A DNA stretch of 33,602 nt from a virus: the IMG/VR virus record IMGVR_UViG_3300034022_000487, positions 1 to 33,602 of that record; one strand, 5' to 3'. The position numbers and the translations under genes were made by a program. Shown piece after piece: positions 13,630 through 20,104 of the stretch (the stretch's first letter is position 1; every line of letters starts with the position of its first letter). The notes under the pieces were generated by a model. It did not search any database. It was not told where the DNA came from and was given only the letters and a program-made list of their open reading frames with translations.

Positions 13630-14259
13630 ATGAGTGAAAAACAACAACCACCAAGTGGTTTTAAGGATTTATTAAGTAATATGATGGCCAGAAGATGGTA
13701 CATCACCGCATTGGTATTGGGTGGTTTTATGTTTATAATAGGAGGAATGTTCTTCGCTATATTAAATAAATCAGCAATTGAAGGAGAATGGAAAGAACTT
13801 CTATTATTGTTATTGGGGGCATTCATTGGTAGTTATGGTAAAATCATTGACTATTGGTTTAGTGATACGGATAAGGATAAGATGTTAGTTCAAAAAATGG
13901 ACGAGGAAGATGGTACATCATTAAGCAATACCGCTGATTTACCACCAACTCCACCAAACAACACTCCAATCATACCTGAAGCGTTTCAAAACGCTATTGA
14001 AAACTCAAAAATAGAAAAGGTAAACGATACGTTTGAACAAGTACCAACCACAAAACCAAGAACAGGTATTGAAGTTGATGAAGATGGTGATGGTATAATG
14101 GATGGTATTGATTTCGATGGTGATGGTAAAATCGATATGTATTTCGCACACAGACAATGTGAACACGTTTGGGGTGACTTAGATGGTGATGGAACTGAAG
14201 AATGCTTAAAATGTGGTAAGGTTAAAGACGAAATGGCCGAAATACACATAGAAGGATAA
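13630..14259 (+). CDS. Two-span membrane protein with calcium-loop and CxxC tail
   Basis: This 209-aa protein has two hydrophobic helices near residues 25-48 and 57-73. A Pro/Asn-rich linker follows. The C-terminal region has Asp-rich loops (DEDGDGIMDGIDFDGDGKID and DLDGDGTEE), like thrombospondin type 3 or EF-hand calcium sites. Cysteines (QCEH and CLKCGK) could bind zinc. The N-terminal part recalls holin-like membrane proteins of Bacteroidota phages, but the tail is too elaborate for a simple holin. The gene precedes another holin-like ORF by 30 bp. Confidence 0.7.
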   Translation: MSEKQQPPSGFKDLLSNMMARRWYITALVLGGFMFIIGGMFFAILNKSAIEGEWKELLLLLLGAFIGSYGKIIDYWFSDTDKDKMLVQKMDEEDGTSLSNTADLPPTPPNNTPIIPEAFQNAIENSKIEKVNDTFEQVPTTKPRTGIEVDEDGDGIMDGIDFDGDGKIDMYFAHRQCEHVWGDLDGDGTEECLKCGKVKDEMAEIHIEG

Positions 14260-14289
14260 TAAACACAAAAAACACAAAAAACACAAATT

Positions 14290-14562
14290 ATGGGATTTTT
14301 AAAAGAATTATTTAACGACAGCAACACAATTAACGAAAAGTCAGTTGTGGGATTTTCATCATTTATCTGTATGGTTATCGCTTTAGCGGTTGATCTTATT
14401 ACGGGATATTTTGGAAAACCATTAGTAATCAACGAATTTATATTCAACGGATTCTTAGTAATAACACTAGGTGCCTTTGGTATTGCATCGGTTGATAAGT
14501 ACATAAATAACAAACACAACAAACCAGACGAAGAAACTGAAGAAGTTGAAAATGAAGGTTAA
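14290..14562 (+). CDS. Holin-like two-span membrane protein
   Basis: This 90-aa protein has a short amphipathic N-terminus, two hydrophobic helices (about 18-40 and 50-70) and a charged, acidic tail. Size and topology fit a small phage holin, and similar short proteins occur in Bacteroidota phages. No endolysin gene is visible in this window, so lysis is inferred from topology only. A strong terminator follows directly. Confidence 0.6.
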   Translation: MGFLKELFNDSNTINEKSVVGFSSFICMVIALAVDLITGYFGKPLVINEFIFNGFLVITLGAFGIASVDKYINNKHNKPDEETEEVENEG

Positions 14563-14589
14563 AAAAGGGGGAGTTTTACTCCCCTTTTT
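14562..14589 (+). terminator. Intrinsic terminator
   Basis: AAAAAGGGG(G)AGT and ACTCCCCTTTTT form a strong stem with a 3-nt loop and a T-tract. It overlaps the stop of the holin-like gene and splits the surface block into two transcription units. Confidence 0.85.
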
Positions 14590-14590
14590 G

Positions 14591-14598
14591 TATTTATA
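14591..14598 (+). promoter_or_regulatory. TATTTATA box before the CsgG-like gene
   Basis: An exact 8-mer (context TGTATTTATA) directly after a terminator and 16 bp before the ATG at 14615, the position of a new promoter. Confidence 0.5.
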
Positions 14599-14614
14599 AA
14601 TAAGATAAAAAATT

Positions 14615-15334
14615 ATGAAAAAAATATTAATATTATTGGTTTGTGTGTTGATTGGGTTTACCTCCAACTCCCAAACTATAGGTAAAACTCAAACAGAACA
14701 ATATAAAGCATCATTTGAAACGGCTATGGATATATCTAAATTTTTAGATTATGATGGTCCACAAATACCTATTCAAATATTAAAGGCTGGTATTTCAGAC
14801 GAGATGTATGAGATGTATCCAGAACTTAAAGAAAAACGTGTTGGTTTAGGTGTTGCAAATATTTCTATGGAATATCTTGAAAACCTAAATAGATTCAAAT
14901 TTACCGAGGATAAGACAGAAATTAAGAATAGAATGGTTAAACAATTCCAAGCATCTCAATCAGGAATTTCTGAAAATAAATTAGACGGTAGAGGTAAAAT
15001 TAATTTAGCGGAATATTTTGTAACTATCGAATGTTATGATTATTCAGTATCTGAAGATGAAACAATTAACATACAAAACGGTGTGAAAAATTTAATGGTT
15101 ACTCGTATTGGTTTACAGGTTAGATTTACAAATGCGGAAACTGGTGTTGTATTTGGAGCATCAGGATTAGGTGAGGCCAAAACAACAAGAGAATTAACGT
15201 TATTATCAGATGCAACCGTAGATGAAATGAAGTTCAATCAATCAACAATATCAATTGCAACTAAAAAAGCTTTAGATATTGCTTGTGCTAGAATATTAGA
15301 TAGAATGATTAAAAAACAAATATTTTTAAAATAA
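14615..15334 (+). CDS. CsgG-like curli-secretion family protein
   Basis: This 239-aa protein has a signal peptide (cleavage near SNSQ, residue 20) without a lipobox. The body follows the CsgG layout: an early strand (VGLGVANI), a helix with charged residues (DKTEIKNRMVKQFQAS), then INLAEYFVTIECYDYS, then MVTRIGLQVRFTNAETGVVFGASG, and a C-terminal helix (ATKKALDIACARILDRMI). CsgG forms an oligomeric secretion pore in the outer membrane. This protein is shorter than E. coli CsgG (277 aa) and lacks its lipid anchor. It starts a unit with the FeoA-like and barrel genes, each overlapping the next. A related non-pore periplasmic protein cannot be excluded. Confidence 0.65.
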   Translation: MKKILILLVCVLIGFTSNSQTIGKTQTEQYKASFETAMDISKFLDYDGPQIPIQILKAGISDEMYEMYPELKEKRVGLGVANISMEYLENLNRFKFTEDKTEIKNRMVKQFQASQSGISENKLDGRGKINLAEYFVTIECYDYSVSEDETINIQNGVKNLMVTRIGLQVRFTNAETGVVFGASGLGEAKTTRELTLLSDATVDEMKFNQSTISIATKKALDIACARILDRMIKKQIFLK

Positions 15335-15567
15335 TGTCACAAGAAGTTATAGATGTACCACAATCAATAAATTGTGAAAATTGTAATCCTTGTATTAGAC
15401 TGAGATTAATGGAATTAGGTTTTATACAGGGTCAAGAAATTGAAGTTGGTGGTGAAAAATTAGGACTTCATATTGTACATCTTTTATCCAATAATGGTAC
15501 TATTTCACAAACAATCGCACTAAGAAAAGAAGAATTAGGTAGAATCTGCCTAAAAGAAAAAAAATGA
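15334..15567 (+). CDS. FeoA-like SH3-fold protein
   Basis: This 77-aa protein has a CxxCxxC-like start (CENCNPC, residues 14-20). A FeoA-type core follows: RLRLMELGFIQGQEIEV, a middle strand, then IALRKEELGRICL. FeoA domains help iron uptake through FeoB or act as small SH3 adaptors in regulators. No feoB is seen. The gene overlaps the CsgG-like gene by one base and the barrel gene by four (ATGA), so it is made together with envelope proteins. An adaptor role is as likely as iron transport. Confidence 0.7.
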   Translation: MSQEVIDVPQSINCENCNPCIRLRLMELGFIQGQEIEVGGEKLGLHIVHLLSNNGTISQTIALRKEELGRICLKEKK

Positions 15568-16976
15568 AAAAATGTTATATCCTATTTTTATTCTTTTTAT
15601 TCCTACTATCATTTCAAAACGTAAATGGTCAGTCTGTCGTTACACAAACTTTTATTGATAAATGTAGTGGAGAAGTAAAATTTGCAACTACCACATATAT
15701 TAATGGACAGGCGGTCATAAGTTTTTATAATCAAATTAAAACATTCACACAAGCAGAAGTTAATGCTGGAGTTGCTCAAATTTGGTTATTATCCGTTAAG
15801 ACATCTTATGAAGCAATAACCTGTCCAGTGAATAATCCAGTAGTAACACAAACCGTACAACAAACAGTAAGTCAAGCTGCAGCCGCAGCAGCGGCCGCCG
15901 CCGCAAGTTCTGCAGCGTCCTCAGCCGCATCCTCGGCAGCAAGTTCTGCGGCATCTTCATCAGCATCATCCGCGGCAAGTAGTAGTGCAAGTTCTGCAGC
16001 TGCAAGTTCTGCGTCAACCCCACCAAGTACTGGGTCATCAGCACCACCAAGTGGTGGAAGTAGTAACTCGTCATCAAGTGGAAGTAGTTCATCCTCATCA
16101 AGTGGAGGATCATCTGAATCTAAAACAGAAACTAAAACTGAATCAAAATCGGAAAGTAGTTCAGAATCAAAAAGTGAATCAAAGTCAGAGAGTAAAAGTG
16201 AAGAAAAGAAAGAAGAATCTAAATCCGAATCTAAAGAAGAAAATAAGGAAGAGAAAAAATCTGACGAAAAGAAAGAAGAAAAGAAGGAAGAGAAAAAAGA
16301 AGAAAAAAAGAAACAACAAAATATGAACCCGATGCTTTTAGCGTCAGATTTAACAAGTGCACAATCTATAGATGGAAGATATAGTGTAATGTTATCTATG
16401 GGTGTAAGTAAAACATCTATGGCAGGAGATAAGTCATTTGGTGTTAGTGGAATTGTATGGTCAACATTAGATCAGTATGTTGTTTCATCAAGTTATACCA
16501 AAATGGATTTTAGTAATGGTAAATTGAATGCAATTCACTCGTATGGTGCGTCGGTAGCATATTTGAAAGGTACTTGGATGACTCTTACAACATATACATT
16601 TATAAAACCAGATCCTAAAATTGGTACCTATGGTGTTAACGTTGGCGGAATTGGTTTATTAACTGAAAATTTAGAAGGTAAACGAGATATTAGTATTTCA
16701 ACATCTTTAGTTGGTTTTTGGACTAAACCATTTCAATATAGTAAAAAATTAACATTATCCCCACAGGTTTTTGTAATGTCATCACCAATAAGTTATCAAC
16801 CATCTGTAGGTTCAACTAATATTAATAGAACTATTGGGTTTTTGATTGGTAGTAGTTTTGATTATAAAATTTCAAAACGTTTTGGTTTTAGTTTTAATTA
16901 TAAGGCAAATTTCAGTACTGATCCAGGTTCTCAATTATTACACAATTTCTTGGTTGGGTCGAGGGTAATACTTTAA
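15564..16976 (+). CDS. Outer-membrane barrel protein with Ala/Ser and Lys/Glu-rich linker
   Basis: This 470-aa protein has a signal peptide (ends near NVNGQ, residue 23) and a small N-terminal domain with two Cys (to about 95). A long low-complexity linker (about 100-250) moves from Ala/Ser through Ser/Gly to Ser/Lys/Glu and Lys/Glu. A C-terminal barrel domain (about 255-470) ends in a hydrophobic residue (VGSRVIL). The barrel is paralogous to the 10842 protein. The DNA of the linker is repetitive and locally GC-rich (GCAGC and AGTTC units), so it may vary in length by slippage. The linker could span the periplasm or extend from the surface. A terminator follows. Confidence 0.8.
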   Translation: MKKCYILFLFFLFLLSFQNVNGQSVVTQTFIDKCSGEVKFATTTYINGQAVISFYNQIKTFTQAEVNAGVAQIWLLSVKTSYEAITCPVNNPVVTQTVQQTVSQAAAAAAAAAASSAASSAASSAASSAASSSASSAASSSASSAAASSASTPPSTGSSAPPSGGSSNSSSSGSSSSSSSGGSSESKTETKTESKSESSSESKSESKSESKSEEKKEESKSESKEENKEEKKSDEKKEEKKEEKKEEKKKQQNMNPMLLASDLTSAQSIDGRYSVMLSMGVSKTSMAGDKSFGVSGIVWSTLDQYVVSSSYTKMDFSNGKLNAIHSYGASVAYLKGTWMTLTTYTFIKPDPKIGTYGVNVGGIGLLTENLEGKRDISISTSLVGFWTKPFQYSKKLTLSPQVFVMSSPISYQPSVGSTNINRTIGFLIGSSFDYKISKRFGFSFNYKANFSTDPGSQLLHNFLVGSRVIL

Positions 16977-16990
16977 TATGTTCCAAAAAT

Positions 16991-17018
16991 AAAATCCCCA
17001 GTAGAAACCGGGGATTTT
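16991..17018. terminator. Bidirectional terminator ending the surface block
   Basis: AAAATCCCC/GGGGATTTT is a 9-bp stem with a 10-nt loop and T-tracts on both sides. It serves the plus-strand block and possibly the convergent 17090 gene. Confidence 0.85.
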
Positions 17019-17021
17019 TTG

Positions 17022-17042
17022 GGACAAAATAAATAAATGTAT
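17022..17042. repeat. 21-bp direct repeat, right copy
   Basis: Exact second copy of 6142-6162, sitting just after the terminator that closes the surface block. Confidence 0.75.
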
Positions 17043-17089
17043 CTTACGATAATCTATTAATCTATAAATAAAATTATAATTAATCTAAA

Positions 17090-17422
17090 TTAAAAAGTCA
17101 AGTCTTTTTTTAAAGAAACAATTTCTGAACAAGTTTCATAGTCTTCCATATTTTCAAAATATGGCATTACGTCCCTTGTAAGGATGATAGTTTCATCTCT
17201 TTTAAAGGTAAATTCCGTATCCCAATCAAGACCCCTAATTTTAGCCGATATTTGTAGGTTAAGACTTTTTTTCCTACCGTTCTTAAATTCACCAAATAAC
17301 TCAATAATTGATTTGTAAATTTCGGTTTTGTTTTCGTCATAAAAATCTGTAAAATCGTTATACCTTCCTTCGAAAGATAGTTCTTTAAACACATTTGAAC
17401 TTTTTTTGGATTTAATTTGCAT
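17090..17422 (-). CDS. Hypothetical 110-aa protein
   Basis: A soluble, charged protein of mixed strands and helices with no signal peptide and no motif I recognise. A weak TTTG / about 18 bp / TAATTTTA promoter match lies upstream. It sits convergent to the surface block and downstream of the RNA-repair genes on the same strand, so it may be the last gene of that cassette, though 68 bp separate it from the cREC gene. Confidence 0.6.
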   Translation of the reverse strand: MQIKSKKSSNVFKELSFEGRYNDFTDFYDENKTEIYKSIIELFGEFKNGRKKSLNLQISAKIRGLDWDTEFTFKRDETIILTRDVMPYFENMEDYETCSEIVSLKKDLTF

Positions 17423-17490
17423 ATGGGTTGGTTTAGTAAGTTTATTTGGTAAAATTAGGTAAATTTATTTAACTGCAAAATTAATTTTAC

Positions 17491-17967
17491 TTATTTTTTA
17501 ATTCTTTTCCACCTCGCCTCTCGTGCCTCCGGACTCAACATAAAGACCTCCTCAATTCTATGTGGTATTTCATTTCTACCACAACTTTCAGTTAACTTAC
17601 AATTCTTCAAATAATTGTTAATATAACCCATCATATTATGACTACCAATTGGGTTTGCTGAATGTACGTATATTGGAGGTAAAGGAATGTTAATGTCCAT
17701 ACTAAGATTGACTAAAAATTTACAACAATCATATCCAGTTTTTTCTTCTATGTTTTCGTAATTGAGTTTGTAATTGTCTTTTACGTTATTATAGTATTCA
17801 ATCATTGCACTCTCACCTAAGTCGTGATCCAAAGATATCCTCCCAACGTTATCTAATCCGTGTGTTTCAATTAAAGATACAAACTGATAGTAGTCCCTGG
17901 CAACTATCCAACCATCTTCTAATGGGGTCCTTACGTCGTCTAGATATATGTTAATTTTATTGTTCAT
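17491..17967 (-). CDS. cREC-type (cyclic-phosphate processing receiver) protein
   Basis: This 158-aa protein has the receiver-like motif set of the cREC family: YLDDVRTP near residues 8-15, SLDHDLG near 46-51, GYDCCKFL near 78-85, and VHSANPIGSHNM near 101-112. The Asp pairs and the His-Ser fit the predicted active site. Comparative genomics has proposed that cREC proteins process 2',3'-cyclic phosphate ends in RNA repair. Its start overlaps the end of the RNA ligase gene by 11 bp, which strongly supports that role here. A two-component receiver is less likely, as no output domain or kinase is near. Confidence 0.75.
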   Translation of the reverse strand: MNNKINIYLDDVRTPLEDGWIVARDYYQFVSLIETHGLDNVGRISLDHDLGESAMIEYYNNVKDNYKLNYENIEEKTGYDCCKFLVNLSMDINIPLPPIYVHSANPIGSHNMMGYINNYLKNCKLTESCGRNEIPHRIEEVFMLSPEAREARWKRIKK

Positions 17968-19162
17968 TCTTAAATGGTTTTGAATATTTTGGTTTAACAG
18001 ATTTCCAGATTATTTCGTCTACTTTGGAATAATTTTTATCCCACATTGAAAATAGTATCGGTCTTAAAATTTCTTCTTGTTTCATTGCAAATTCAGCAAA
18101 TTCTTTTTTAGATGGTTCTGAGTCCTTGTCATTAAATTTACCATATCTAAAACCATCGTGTAATTTACCTGCTCGTTCTCTTAATTGAAAACATCCATAT
18201 CTTAAATCTCTAACGGTGGTTTTTACCCACTCATTAAATTCATCTGGAACTTTTTCTAGTAATTCATCAAATGGTTTATTATCTTTCAGATATTCCCATA
18301 TATCTTTATTTGATATATTTGTAATAATTCTATGTAACCTAACATATTCCTCTCCCTTAATTTTGATTCTACTAATTGGTTTAGTGTTAAATCTTAACAC
18401 ATATCCTTCATTGTCGTTTGATATATTATTTTTTAGTGATTCAATATCATCACCTAAATTATATGATTTAACAAGTTCAAACCCGCACCCACGAATTAGA
18501 CCATCACTATGTTCTAATGGCATTTCAAAATCATCAATCATAGTATGAACAATACCAAGTAAGATTAATTTTTCTTCGGGGCCGTAATTAACAACTATTC
18601 TATTTTCTGGATATATTATTTCAAATAGATATGTGTATCCAGGATGTAAAGAATCTATATTATACTTTTTTAAAATTTCAGCACCTTTAATCGCTTGTTC
18701 TGATGTGAACGATCCTCTCGAAGCAAAAACCCAATCACCTTTTGTTTTTGGGGTTGGTTCATAGTATGGGTTATCATAATCAGGTAAATTGTTTGAATCA
18801 AAGAACCTTTCCATACCAGTTTCATAGTTGTTATTAAACCATATGTTATATCTTTTTTCGTCGGTTAATTCTTCTTCATAATAAAAAAGTATACCTAACG
18901 ATCCATCCATTTTCTCATAAACTTTAAATTCACCACTAGGTGGTGAATCCATTTCTTCTAAGTTAAAGAATTTTTTAAATGGTCTCGCAACTATTTGACC
19001 TTTTGAATCGGTAACCAATCCACGACACTGCATAGTAATGTCATCCCATAGTTTTTCATATTGAACTTTTTGGGAATAATTCCAAATAGTTAAATCTTTA
19101 GTTGGGTGAGTTTGTTTTATTAACAAACCATCTGCGTAATATTTTTCTAATTTTTCTAACAC
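17957..19162 (-). CDS. rnlA: RNA ligase, T4 Rnl1 type
   Basis: This 401-aa protein carries the nucleotidyltransferase motifs in order: motif I EKMDGSLG with adenylated Lys84, CRG near 46-48, motif III YTYLFEII near 177-184, motif IV EGYVLRF near 252-258, and motif V RIKIKGEEY near 265-273. The N-terminal KYYADG and the helical C-terminal domain fit T4 Rnl1 (374 aa). It joins 5'-phosphate and 3'-hydroxyl RNA ends; T4 uses it to rejoin tRNAs cut by host anticodon nucleases. The start appears to be GTG at 19162; no in-frame ATG precedes it. It overlaps the cREC gene and follows the kinase gene. Confidence 0.9.
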   Translation of the reverse strand: MLEKLEKYYADGLLIKQTHPTKDLTIWNYSQKVQYEKLWDDITMQCRGLVTDSKGQIVARPFKKFFNLEEMDSPPSGEFKVYEKMDGSLGILFYYEEELTDEKRYNIWFNNNYETGMERFFDSNNLPDYDNPYYEPTPKTKGDWVFASRGSFTSEQAIKGAEILKKYNIDSLHPGYTYLFEIIYPENRIVVNYGPEEKLILLGIVHTMIDDFEMPLEHSDGLIRGCGFELVKSYNLGDDIESLKNNISNDNEGYVLRFNTKPISRIKIKGEEYVRLHRIITNISNKDIWEYLKDNKPFDELLEKVPDEFNEWVKTTVRDLRYGCFQLRERAGKLHDGFRYGKFNDKDSEPSKKEFAEFAMKQEEILRPILFSMWDKNYSKVDEIIWKSVKPKYSKPFKNEQ

Positions 19163-19239
19163 AACTCTTTATTAAAGGTTTGTTTCTTTTTTGGTTTGGG
19201 TGAACAGTATTAATAAACGAACTAATAAATTGACTCATT

Positions 19240-19671
19240 TTAGAGTTTAATTTCAAATCTATTTTTCATTTGTTCCAATTTTTCGTCTGGAACACTGTGG
19301 ACGTTTTTACTTTCGTGTCTATTTTCTACAATAACAGTATGTACTCTGTATTTGTATCTTTCCGCCATTTGATAGTATGTGTCCATTTCCCATTTTTCGG
19401 TGAAAGTATTTGCAATAACAATTCTAGAAATTTCTAATTTCATTCTTTCGGCACATTTTTGTTGACAATCGTTATGTGCTTGTTTTAATTTAGTTGCATC
19501 AAAATTATAATTTCCTTTATCATCCATAAAGAAATTATCCGCAGATAGTACATCGGGGGTATTAGACCCTGGACAGTGTAGAATTATATCACCTAACGAT
19601 GATTTGCCACTTCCAGGTAATCCTCTTAATAATATTAAGTCACCAGTATATTCTTTGTCCTCCATATTCAT
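19240..19671 (-). CDS. P-loop polynucleotide kinase-like protein
   Basis: This 143-aa protein has a Walker A motif GLPGSGKSS (residues 17-25), an SADNFFMDD segment near 43-51, and a later NTF...VIVEN pattern typical of AAA_33-type nucleic-acid kinases. It would phosphorylate 5'-hydroxyl RNA ends for the ligase. T4 Pnk is twice as long because of a 3'-phosphatase domain; that domain is missing here, so another enzyme, perhaps the cREC protein, must heal the 3' end. Only weak promoter signals lie upstream; it may be read through from the lipoprotein gene. Confidence 0.8.
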   Translation of the reverse strand: MNMEDKEYTGDLILLRGLPGSGKSSLGDIILHCPGSNTPDVLSADNFFMDDKGNYNFDATKLKQAHNDCQQKCAERMKLEISRIVIANTFTEKWEMDTYYQMAERYKYRVHTVIVENRHESKNVHSVPDEKLEQMKNRFEIKL

Positions 19672-19690
19672 ACTTTATTAATAAATAGAA

Positions 19691-19720
19691 ATGGGTTGGG
19701 AAAAATCTCTCCCAACCCAT
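19691..19720 (-). terminator. Hairpin between the lipoprotein and kinase genes
   Basis: An 11-bp perfect stem (ATGGGTTGGGA/TCCCAACCCAT) follows the lipoprotein stop on the minus strand. The trailing T-tract is short and broken, so it may terminate only part of the transcripts. Confidence 0.55.
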
Positions 19721-19726
19721 ATTTGG

Positions 19727-19915
19727 TTACTTAACCTCTTCTTTTTTAGAAGAGTCAGTAGGAGTTGCCACTACAGTAGAGTCAATTGCGTTAACCGCAG
19801 CTGAATCAACATTAACCGATGTTGAGTCTGTTTGTTCAGTTGTGGTAGACCCTGTACCACACGCAGTTAATGCTACAATAGCAGAAAGTGCGAAAACGAA
19901 TATATATTTCTTCAT
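19727..19915 (-). CDS. Short Ser/Thr/Asp-rich lipoprotein
   Basis: This 62-aa protein has lipobox ALTAC (Cys19) and a mature part made almost only of Thr, Ser, Asp, Val and Ala (TDSTSVNVDSAAV). Such low-complexity lipoproteins are common in Bacteroidota genomes, and this one looks host-derived. A good promoter lies upstream and a hairpin downstream. A role at the cell surface or in superinfection exclusion is possible but not shown. Confidence 0.75.
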   Translation of the reverse strand: MKKYIFVFALSAIVALTACGTGSTTTEQTDSTSVNVDSAAVNAIDSTVVATPTDSSKKEEVK

Positions 19916-19920
19916 AAGTG

Positions 19921-19952
19921 TAAATATACGAAGAAATAATGATTATACCAAA
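19921..19952 (-). promoter_or_regulatory. Bacteroidota-type promoter of the short lipoprotein
   Basis: The minus strand reads TTTG (19952-19949), 20 bp and TATATTTA (19928-19921). The last base of the -7 box is A, not G. The start would lie at the ATG or just before it. Confidence 0.55.
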
Positions 19953-19963
19953 TTTAGCAATAA

Positions 19964-19990
19964 AAAACCCCAACGATGTGTCGGGGTTTT
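19964..19990 (-). terminator. Intrinsic terminator after the Clp gene
   Basis: AAAACCCC/GGGGTTTT pairs over an 11-nt loop; the minus strand continues with six T. It lies about 115 bp past the Clp stop and just before the lipoprotein promoter. The bases 19991-20104 show no gene, only a short GTGGG/CCCAC inverted repeat. Confidence 0.8.
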
Positions 19991-20104
19991 AAGGTCTTTC
20001 GGTGGGTTCAACCCCACTTACTTATGAAAAAAAACGAAAAGGTAATCGACAAAGAGAACCTCCAAGAATATAAATATATATGCTTTATGTAAAAAGTCAA
20101 CTAT

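Noticed and set aside
13580-13636. 18-codon frame before the 13630 gene
   Set aside because: Too short, with no independent support; it merely ends in an ATGAGTGA overlap.
15796-16326. Frames in the repetitive linker region
   Set aside because: Out-of-frame readings of the Ala/Ser and Lys/Glu repeat DNA.
19097-19237. 46-codon basic frame starting just after the kinase stop
   Set aside because: It overlaps the start of the RNA ligase by about 65 bp in another frame, and the ligase N-terminus KYYADG is needed for the family match.
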